Assembly: GCF_026460945.1 (NCBI RefSeq)
Contig: NZ_JAOVZV010000008.1
Location: 248,001 to 312,000 of the forward strand
Reading direction: 5' to 3'
Source: Chryseobacterium luquanense
Lineage (GTDB): Bacteria > Bacteroidota > Bacteroidia > Flavobacteriales > Weeksellaceae
Length of the DNA: 64,000 nt
The notes beneath the pieces were generated by a model. It saw nothing but the letters and a program-made list of their open reading frames with translations. It was not told where the DNA came from and did no database searches. Positions 25,505-31,762 of the stretch are shown in pieces. The first letter of the stretch is position 1. Every line of letters starts with the position of its first letter. A program made the position numbers and the translations under genes.

Positions 25505-25912
25505 AAAGAATAAAGAGAAAAGACAGAGGTGAAACATAATTTTAAGAATTTAAACATTTGGAAGTTGGCTATTGAACTAGCTAATGACACTTATATTCTT
25601 ACTGATTGTTTTCCTAAAAATGAAGAATTTGGATTAAAATCTCAACTTAGAAGATGTTCTGTTTCGGTTGCTTCAAATATTGCTGAAGGATCAAGCAGAA
25701 GTTCAAATAAAGATTTCAATCGATTTTTGGAAATAAGTCTTGGATCTCTTTACGAATTACAAACTCAAATTATAATTTCTTCAAACAGAAGTTATTTTGA
25801 TTTGTCTAAACTTGAAAATATAGAAAATAAAATCACAGAATTACAGAGAATGATTTCTGGCTTTCAAAAAAACTTAAAGTTGTAAGTCTTTATTCTTTTC
25901 TCTTTATTCTTT
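25505..25912. mobile_element. 408-bp element: four-helix-bundle gene framed by perfect 19-bp inverted repeats
   Basis: The left end AAAGAATAAAGAGAAAAGA (25505-25523) is the exact reverse complement of 25894-25912. The repeats begin 12 bp after the thiolase stop and end 20 bp before the acyl-CoA dehydrogenase start, and they enclose only one gene. Matching AGAT...ATCT bases extend the pairing outward with gaps. The ends would pair in RNA as a long stem enclosing the ORF, the layout of intervening sequences found in 23S rRNA. No transposase is present. Confidence 0.65.
25529..25885 (+). CDS. Four-helix-bundle protein (23S rRNA intervening-sequence / bAvd-like family)
   Basis: The 118-residue protein shows the family pattern clearly: FKNLNIWKLAIELANDTYIL, FPKNEEFGLKSQLRRCSVSVASNIAEGSSR, then NKDFNRFLEISLGSLYELQTQI and a C-terminal helix. 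Members form pentameric bundles; they are known from 23S rRNA intervening sequences and as the accessory protein of diversity-generating retroelements. No reverse transcriptase or template repeat is visible here. The start is GTG at 25529. The 19-bp inverted repeats on both sides and the position inside a catabolic operon suggest an inserted cassette. Confidence 0.9.
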   Translation: MKHNFKNLNIWKLAIELANDTYILTDCFPKNEEFGLKSQLRRCSVSVASNIAEGSSRSSNKDFNRFLEISLGSLYELQTQIIISSNRSYFDLSKLENIENKITELQRMISGFQKNLKL

Positions 25913-25932
25913 AAATCTAAAAAATTAAAACA

Positions 25933-27723
25933 ATGAGTGATACACTTAATAAAACATTAAAAGGCGGTGAGTTTTTAATTAAAGAAATTCCAGCTAATGA
26001 AATATTTTCTTTGGAAGAACTTTCAGAAGAACAAAAAATGCTTCGCGATTCTGCGAAAGAATTTATAGATAGAGAAGTTATTCCGCACCACGATCGTTTT
26101 GAGAAAAAAGATTATGCATTGACAGAAGAAACAATGCGCAAATTAGGCGAAATGGGACTTTTAGGAATTACAGTTCCTGAAGAATACGGAGGTCTTGGAA
26201 TGGGATTCGTGAGCACAATGTTGGCTTGTGATTATGTTTCAGGAGGAAATGGTTCATTAGCAACAGCTTACGGGGCACACACCGGAATCGGGACTCTTCC
26301 TACTCTTCTTTACGGAAGTGAAGAATTAAAAAAGAAATATCTTCCGGATTTAGCTACAGGAACAAAATTTGGAGCTTATTGCTTGACTGAACCGGATGCC
26401 GGTTCTGATGCAAACTCAGGAAAAACAAGAGCAAAGTTGTCAGAAGATGGGAAACATTATATCATCAACGGACAAAAAATGTGGATTTCCAATGCAGGTT
26501 TCGCAGATACTTTCACTTTGTTCGCTAAAATTGATGATGACAAAAACATCACTGGTTTTGTAATCAACCGTTCAGAGCTTGAAAATCCTGAAAGTTTGAC
26601 TTTCGGAGAGGAAGAGCATAAATTAGGTATTCGTTCGTCTTCAACTCGTCAGGTTTTCTTCAATGATATGAAGATTCCTGTAGAAAACATGTTAGGTGAA
26701 AGAAACAACGGTTTCAAGATCGCTTTGAATGCTTTGAATGTTGGTAGAATTAAATTAGCTGCTGCAAACCTTGACGGACAAAGAAGAATCTTAAACCACT
26801 CTATTCAATATTCAAATGAGAGAAAGCAATTTGGAGTTTCAATATCAACTTTCGGAGCAATCAGAAAGAAAATTGCTGAAATGTCAACCGGAGTTTTCGT
26901 GAGTGAAGCAGGTTCTTACCGTTTAGCAAAAAATGTTGAAGATAAAATTGAAGAATTAGTTTCTGGCGGAATGGATCATCAGCAAGCTGAATTAAAAGGT
27001 GTTGAAGAATTTGCAGTAGAAGCTTCTATTCTTAAAGTCTTCGTTTCTGATCTTACACAAAATACAGCAGACGAAGGAATCCAGATTTATGGTGGAATGG
27101 GATTCTCAGAAGACACACCAATGGAAGCTGCATGGAGAGATGCCAGAATTGGAAGAATTTACGAAGGAACCAACGAAATCAACAGACTTCTTGCAGTTGG
27201 AATGTTGATCAAGAGAGCAATGAAAGGAGAATTAGATCTATTATCTCCGGCAATGGCAATCAGTAAAGAATTGATGGGAATTCCGTCTTTCGAAGTTCCT
27301 GATTATTCTGAATTGATGAGCGAAGAAAAAGCGATTATTGCCAATCTTAAGAAAGTTTTCTTAATGGTTTCCGGTGCTGCTCTTCAAAAATATATGATGG
27401 ATATTGAGAAACAGCAACATTTATTATTAAATGCTTCTGAAATTCTTAACCAGATCTATATGGCAGAATCTGCGATTTTAAGAGCTGAGAAACACTTCTC
27501 TGCTGATTCTGTGGAAGCTGCAATGGCTCAATTAAACCTTTACAAAGCTATTGACAAGATTATTGCTGCTGCTAAAGAAGGAATTGTTTCTTTTGCAGAA
27601 GGTGACGAACAAAGAATGATGCTTTCTGGTTTAAGAAGATTTACGAAATATACAAATACTCCAAATGTTGTAGCATTAACTGAAAAAGTGGCTGCACATT
27701 ATATTGAAAAAGGACATTATTAG
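25933..27723 (+). CDS. Acyl-CoA dehydrogenase (long, VLCAD-like)
   Basis: FAD enzyme for the first step of beta-oxidation. The 596-residue protein has the N-terminal helical domain (SEEQKMLRDSAKEFIDREVIP) and the FAD/substrate motifs YCLTEPDAGSDANS and MWISNAGFADTFTLFAKI. A C-terminal domain follows with QIYGGMGFSEDTPMEAAWRD and the catalytic-Glu segment RIYEGTNEINR. About 160 extra C-terminal residues make it longer than short-chain enzymes (about 380) and like the mitochondrial very-long-chain type. It is the last gene of the MarR operon, and a terminator follows at 27748-27775. Confidence 0.95.
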   Translation: MSDTLNKTLKGGEFLIKEIPANEIFSLEELSEEQKMLRDSAKEFIDREVIPHHDRFEKKDYALTEETMRKLGEMGLLGITVPEEYGGLGMGFVSTMLACDYVSGGNGSLATAYGAHTGIGTLPTLLYGSEELKKKYLPDLATGTKFGAYCLTEPDAGSDANSGKTRAKLSEDGKHYIINGQKMWISNAGFADTFTLFAKIDDDKNITGFVINRSELENPESLTFGEEEHKLGIRSSSTRQVFFNDMKIPVENMLGERNNGFKIALNALNVGRIKLAAANLDGQRRILNHSIQYSNERKQFGVSISTFGAIRKKIAEMSTGVFVSEAGSYRLAKNVEDKIEELVSGGMDHQQAELKGVEEFAVEASILKVFVSDLTQNTADEGIQIYGGMGFSEDTPMEAAWRDARIGRIYEGTNEINRLLAVGMLIKRAMKGELDLLSPAMAISKELMGIPSFEVPDYSELMSEEKAIIANLKKVFLMVSGAALQKYMMDIEKQQHLLLNASEILNQIYMAESAILRAEKHFSADSVEAAMAQLNLYKAIDKIIAAAKEGIVSFAEGDEQRMMLSGLRRFTKYTNTPNVVALTEKVAAHYIEKGHY

Positions 27724-27747
27724 TCTTTTATATATAAATTTGATTTT

Positions 27748-27775
27748 AAAACGTCTCAATTTTGGGACGTTTTTT
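27748..27775 (+). terminator. Terminator of the beta-oxidation operon
   Basis: 12-bp stem AAAACGTCTCAA / TTGGGACGTTTT with one mismatch and a T tract. Confidence 0.8.
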
Positions 27776-27921
27776 ATTTTAATTATTTTTAAATAATAGT
27801 AAATTCAGAATTCGTAATCACGATTAAAAATCTCAAATGTAATGAACAAATAATATCAGTTGTTTTATAATAAAATATGAAGTTTTAAGTCACTATAATT
27901 TAACCTTATAAAATTTAAACA

Positions 27922-28221
27922 ATGAAACTATTATTAATTACAATATTAAATTCAGTAGCAATCTCAGCACAAATTTCTCCAATAAAATCTTTAAAAATTG
28001 ATTCTGCAAAATTATTAAAATTAGAAAAACCTTTTATTTTAAAGCCATCCGCTGTATCAGATTTTGACAGTTCAATTGCAAAATTGTGCAAAATGCCTGT
28101 TGTCAAACCAAAAAATCCAAATTTATATTCAAGCCTAAAAACTCTAAATGGAAATACTACTCTATACAAAACACCAAATTTACTAGATGTAGCTCAACCT
28201 CCAAAGTTGGCTGCGAAATAA
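27922..28221 (+). CDS. Small secreted hypothetical protein
   Basis: The 99-residue product has a short signal-peptide-like N terminus (MKLLLITILNSVAISAQ) and a Lys/Ser/Pro-rich remainder (KPSAVSDFDSSIAKLCKMPVVKPKNPNLYSSLKTL) with a single cysteine and no domain I recognise. It lies alone between the beta-oxidation operon and the HD-domain gene. An antisense frame covers much of it, but signal peptide and codon usage favour the plus strand. It could be a rapidly evolving or non-conserved gene. Confidence 0.5.
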   Translation: MKLLLITILNSVAISAQISPIKSLKIDSAKLLKLEKPFILKPSAVSDFDSSIAKLCKMPVVKPKNPNLYSSLKTLNGNTTLYKTPNLLDVAQPPKLAAK

Positions 28222-28297
28222 ATTTCTTTAAATCAAATTGTTAATAAAATCTCCTAAACTTTTCATTAAAATTATAGAGTTTTTCTAAGCTGTTTTA

Positions 28298-28305
28298 TAT
28301 TTTTG
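28298..28305 (+). promoter_or_regulatory. Minus-7 box of the HD-domain gene
   Basis: TATTTTTG; it overlaps an alternative upstream start at 28303 and supports ATG 28327. Confidence 0.55.
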
Positions 28306-28326
28306 TATTCTATTTTTCTAATAAGA

Positions 28327-28773
28327 ATGACAAAAGAAGAACTTTTAAATAAAGCGATAAAAATTGCTGATAAAGCACATAAAGGGCAAAAAGATAAATA
28401 TCATGCGCCGTATATTGCTCACGTAATGCGTGTAATGGAATACGGTAAAACGATGGATGAGAAAATTGTAGGCGTATTACATGATGTAGTCGAAGATCAT
28501 CCCGAAGAATTCAGTTTTGAATATTTAAGATCTGAAGGTTTTCCGGAATATATTCTATTTGCAGTGAGCTGCCTAACAAAATTTGATCCTGAAGAAATCT
28601 ATGATGATTTTGTAAAAAGAACCGAAAGATCATCTCTTGCAGTTGCCGTAAAGCTAAATGATCTTCGTGATAATATGGATTTGAGAAGGGTAAACCGTGA
28701 ATTAACATCAAAAGATATTCATCGTTTCAATAAATATTTGAAAGCGTATCGATATTTAACAGAGAAATATTAG
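28327..28773 (+). CDS. HD-domain phosphohydrolase, RelA/SpoT hydrolase-like
   Basis: The 148-residue protein begins TKEELLNKAIKIADKAHKGQ and continues with HAPYIAHVMRVMEYG, the metal-binding HD pair in VGVLHDVVEDHPE, and VKLNDLRDNMDLRR. These are the motifs of the ppGpp-hydrolase half of RelA/SpoT and of small MESH1-like proteins, without synthetase or regulatory domains. It might hydrolyse (p)ppGpp or another nucleotide; this is inferred from family only. The start at 28327 is preferred over 28303 because of the promoter position. It ends 1 bp before the convergent DUF2490 gene. Confidence 0.82.
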   Translation: MTKEELLNKAIKIADKAHKGQKDKYHAPYIAHVMRVMEYGKTMDEKIVGVLHDVVEDHPEEFSFEYLRSEGFPEYILFAVSCLTKFDPEEIYDDFVKRTERSSLAVAVKLNDLRDNMDLRRVNRELTSKDIHRFNKYLKAYRYLTEKY

Positions 28774-28774
28774 A

Positions 28775-29497
28775 TTAATCAGCTCCCGGAAAATGATAGG
28801 TTTTGTTTTTATGATCATTATCGGTGTCGTCGATGTTGATATTTAAAGCAAGGTAAACGAAATGAACATTTTTATTTCCTTTTGCTTCAAATTCTCTCTG
28901 CCAAAGATAACCGCCTAGAACTCCGAAGTTTTCATCAATTTGATAACCGAAGCCACCATAAACTCTGTTTCTTGCAAATGAAGGTTTCATTGGTGTAACA
29001 ACAAAAACTTCGTCATAAACGTTTGCGAAAACAGTTCCGGGTGCAATTTTTTTAGCATTTAAAGGGACTGAAACGTTCAAACGATAACGGTAACGCATTC
29101 TCTCAGAATTTTTTTCAGTTTGAGGTTCATAAAACCAAGATTTTTCAACACGAAATCTGTTTTCAAACTTTACTCTTCCTTGTTTAAAATCGATAACATC
29201 CTGCAACCAAACTCGAAATTCTTCTTTGTTAATTGCGTGATCTTTGTAAGTTGCGTAACGTCCTAAACCGATAAATGGTTTGTGATTTTTTGTAAGATTA
29301 TAACCTAAACCTCCTTTTATTTCGTAATAATCAGGGTAAGTGTATTCTTCAATTCCTCTGGATTGCCCTTCAGCATAAAGGAAAAATTTTGGATGAAACT
29401 TATAGGTGATGGTGAGTGCATTAAACGATGAGATGTGCTCTTGCGCTTTGTAAATACTTAAACTTAAAAGTAAACCCAGACTTAAAATAAGTTTCAT
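28775..29497 (-). CDS. DUF2490 outer-membrane-like protein
   Basis: The 240-residue protein has a signal peptide (MKLILSLGLLLSLSIYKAQ) and alternating aromatic beta-strands typical of DUF2490 proteins: FFLYAEGQSRGIEEY, RVKFENRFRVEKSWF, MRYRYRLNVSVPL and NRVYGGFGYQI. It is predicted to be a small outer-membrane barrel; function unknown. The start at 29497 is chosen because a TAAATTTG box (29513-29520) overlaps the earlier TTG at 29515. It lies 52 bp downstream of the TonB receptor on the same strand. Confidence 0.82.
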   Translation of the reverse strand: MKLILSLGLLLSLSIYKAQEHISSFNALTITYKFHPKFFLYAEGQSRGIEEYTYPDYYEIKGGLGYNLTKNHKPFIGLGRYATYKDHAINKEEFRVWLQDVIDFKQGRVKFENRFRVEKSWFYEPQTEKNSERMRYRYRLNVSVPLNAKKIAPGTVFANVYDEVFVVTPMKPSFARNRVYGGFGYQIDENFGVLGGYLWQREFEAKGNKNVHFVYLALNINIDDTDNDHKNKTYHFPGAD

Positions 29498-29512
29498 CCA
29501 AAAAAATTTTTG

Positions 29513-29520
29513 CAAATTTA
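29513..29520 (-). promoter_or_regulatory. Minus-7 box of the DUF2490 gene
   Basis: TAAATTTG on the minus strand, 15 nt before the ATG at 29497. Confidence 0.5.
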
Positions 29521-29549
29521 TATTATTTAACTATTCTGTAATATTAAGT

Positions 29550-31361
29550 TTACTTAATATTAATATTGTAAGAAAAACCAATATGAAACCATCTTTGTGG
29601 CATTGGTACTCCAAAAGTTTCTGTATAATCAGAATCAGTTACGTTATTGATTAAAACATAAACTGAAAAGTCTCTCTTATTAAAACTCAGTTTTTCATCA
29701 AGCAAATGATAACTTCCTAAATTTACTCGATCGTTATATCTATAAACCAGTTCATTGGTAAAATATTTCAGAAATTTTGTCTGAAGTTTTGCTACAAACT
29801 GATGTTTCAAATTATCAAGTGCATAACGGGAGTTCAAATCATTTAAATCCTTCAATTTATTGTCGATATACGTGTATCCCAAAGTATATTTCATCCAATC
29901 GAAAACCTGATGCCCGACTTCAGCTTCAATACCTTTAATTTCAGTGTCTCCAATATTTCTTGAATACCAAACCGGATCTTCTAAAGAATTTTTAGTCCAG
30001 TCGATTGAATTATTAGAATCTCTGTAGAAACCGCTTAGTTTTGCTAAAATGTTTTTGTTTTGGTATTGATATCCAAGTTCTGCATAAATAGCGTTTTCCG
30101 GTAAAAGATTAGGATTTCCTTGCTCTGTTTTGCTTGTATAATACAAATCTGTGAACGTAGGAACCCTGTGAACTCTGGAGATATTTCCGTACACTTTATT
30201 ATTCTGATAAAATGTATAACCAACGTCTAATCCCGGATAAAAAAAGTTTCCATGGGTAGAATAATTTGCCCAAGAAGCTCCCGGACTGATGTTTAGTTTT
30301 TTATCAAAGAAAGAAAAATGATGCTCGAAGAAAACCTGAGTTACAAACCGTTCTCTGTCTCCCAAATTGTTACTTGCCAAAAATTCTTTTCTCAATTCAA
30401 CACCTAAACCTGTTGTTCCCAAACTTGAAGTATAGCTGGAATTCACTTCTCCTCCTACATTATTTCCGATATGCATATTTCTGTAGATTTCAGGCTTTTC
30501 TCTGTTAAACAGATACATATCCTGCCCTCTTCTCCAATAAACATTAGAATTAAGCTTTAATTTTCCGAAAGTTTGTTGGTGTGCAAGGCTCAAAATTGAT
30601 GATTGTAATTCTTCATATTGCTCCGTTGCTTTTGGTGAAGAGTAAAATCCGTTGGCGCCAAATTTCTTTTCAGAAAAACCGGCTTGCAATCTGATGTCAC
30701 CATTTTTTATTTTTAATTGATTTTGATAGAAAACATTTCTGATTTCAAAATCAGTATTATGTCTGTAACCTTGTGATGAATTTGAATTTGCCTGTAAAGT
30801 ATTTGAAAACTTTTCGTTTCCAAGATTTGCATTAAATCCGAAACCGTATGTTTCGTAATCTCCTGCATTGGCACGGATTTTCACATTCTTTCCAATATGA
30901 GTTTTAGTAATAATATTGATTGCTCCGGCATAAGCATTTTGTCCAAATCTTCTTGCAGCAGGACCTTTGATGACTTCTATTCTTTCAACATTATCTAAAT
31001 CAACAGGAATATTTAATGAATTGTGACCGGTTTGCGAATCATTCATCCTGATTCCGTTGATTAAAATTAAAACCTGCTCAAACGAACTTCCTCTGAAACC
31101 GACATCACTCTGTACTCCATTTGCACCTCTCCTTCTGATGTCCATTCCTGGAATTTGCTGTAGAATCTCATCAATACTTGCAGCCGGAGAATTCAGAATA
31201 TCTTCTCGTGTAATCACAGAAATATTCTGATTGGCATTTTTATAAGTGGTTGCGATAAATTTTCCCTGAATCTCAACAGAATCTATATCTGAAGTTTTTA
31301 TCTGTGCATTTACCGAGCAAAGCGAAGCAAAAAAAATTACAGTTCCGAGTTTCTTATTCAT
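29550..31361 (-). CDS. TonB-dependent outer-membrane receptor (BtuB-like architecture)
   Basis: Energised uptake receptor of 603 residues. It has a signal peptide (GTVIFFASLCSVNAQ), a TonB-box-like segment, and a plug with the landmarks SVITREDILNSPAASIDEIL, GMDIRRRGANGVQSDVGFRG and VERIEVIKGPAARRFGQNAYAGAINIIT. A 22-strand barrel follows, ending in a terminal strand (RWFHIGFSYNINI). The small size and plug resemble vitamin-B12/BtuB-type receptors, but the ligand cannot be read from the sequence. No partner SusD or binding protein is adjacent, and I found no cobalamin riboswitch upstream. Confidence 0.88.
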   Translation of the reverse strand: MNKKLGTVIFFASLCSVNAQIKTSDIDSVEIQGKFIATTYKNANQNISVITREDILNSPAASIDEILQQIPGMDIRRRGANGVQSDVGFRGSSFEQVLILINGIRMNDSQTGHNSLNIPVDLDNVERIEVIKGPAARRFGQNAYAGAINIITKTHIGKNVKIRANAGDYETYGFGFNANLGNEKFSNTLQANSNSSQGYRHNTDFEIRNVFYQNQLKIKNGDIRLQAGFSEKKFGANGFYSSPKATEQYEELQSSILSLAHQQTFGKLKLNSNVYWRRGQDMYLFNREKPEIYRNMHIGNNVGGEVNSSYTSSLGTTGLGVELRKEFLASNNLGDRERFVTQVFFEHHFSFFDKKLNISPGASWANYSTHGNFFYPGLDVGYTFYQNNKVYGNISRVHRVPTFTDLYYTSKTEQGNPNLLPENAIYAELGYQYQNKNILAKLSGFYRDSNNSIDWTKNSLEDPVWYSRNIGDTEIKGIEAEVGHQVFDWMKYTLGYTYIDNKLKDLNDLNSRYALDNLKHQFVAKLQTKFLKYFTNELVYRYNDRVNLGSYHLLDEKLSFNKRDFSVYVLINNVTDSDYTETFGVPMPQRWFHIGFSYNINIK

Positions 31362-31389
31362 ATTACTTTAGTTTATTTTTTGAAGCTTT

Positions 31390-31397
31390 CAAAATTA
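31390..31397 (-). promoter_or_regulatory. Minus-7 box of the TonB receptor gene
   Basis: TAATTTTG on the minus strand, with a TTTTTTGG minus-33-like element about 17 nt upstream. Confidence 0.5.
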
Positions 31398-31420
31398 GCA
31401 GACTTTCTCAGAACCAAAAA

Positions 31421-31434
31421 ATGATACATATCAT
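31421..31434. promoter_or_regulatory. Palindrome next to the receptor's minus-33 region
   Basis: ATGATACATATCAT: 6-bp arms ATGATA/TATCAT separated by 2 bp. It sits directly upstream of the receptor's minus-33 element, a candidate operator. Confidence 0.4.
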
Positions 31435-31463
31435 AAAAAAAGATGCATAAAAAATATGCATCT
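31434..31463 (-). terminator. Hairpin with U tract upstream of the TonB receptor promoter
   Basis: Perfect 9-bp stem AGATGCATA / TATGCATCT, with seven T residues following on the minus strand. It would terminate a transcript entering from the uvrA side; no gene for such a transcript is visible. Confidence 0.5.
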
Positions 31464-31737
31464 CCAAAGTGTTTTTAAACTCTTTTTTATCTTTTTCTCA
31501 TTAAATGTGTAATAAAATGTTGGAAAAATTTTCTCATACTTATTACTAATTTAGGAATGCAATTTTACACGAAAAATATTTACAAAGCAAGAGCAAATGT
31601 TTCAAATTCATGTAATTTTCAAAAAGAAGCATTAAAAATTATTTTACAAATTGATTCATAATGATTTAAAATTTTCTTATTGATATTTTGAATATAGCAG
31701 TAGGTAATTCTTTTAAATAAAATCCATCAAAAATTCG

Positions 31738-31745
31738 TATTTTTG
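31738..31745 (+). promoter_or_regulatory. Minus-7 box of uvrA
   Basis: TATTTTTG, 17 nt before the ATG at 31763. Confidence 0.6.
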
Positions 31746-31762
31746 CTAGTCTTAATTTTACT

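Larger units (their letters stand above)
31362..31762. other. 400-bp divergent intergenic region between the TonB receptor and uvrA
   Basis: It contains the receptor promoter (31390-31397), a palindrome just upstream of it (31421-31434), a hairpin with a U tract on the minus strand (31434-31463), and the uvrA promoter (31738-31745). Between 31464 and 31737 I see no gene, riboswitch or conserved structure, only AT-rich sequence. Confidence 0.6.

Noticed and set aside
25505..25912. A true 23S rRNA intervening sequence or a diversity-generating retroelement
   Set aside because: No rRNA sequence flanks it, and no reverse transcriptase, template repeat or variable gene is nearby; only the protein family is shared.
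27915..28169. Minus-strand open frame opposite the small secreted protein
   Set aside because: No promoter box or family match; the plus-strand frame has a signal-peptide-like start and the better overall case, though that gene itself is uncertain.
31464..31737. Cobalamin riboswitch upstream of the BtuB-like receptor
   Set aside because: No B12-box (GCCACTG-like) or GC-rich multi-stem structure is visible on the minus strand; the region is plain AT-rich.
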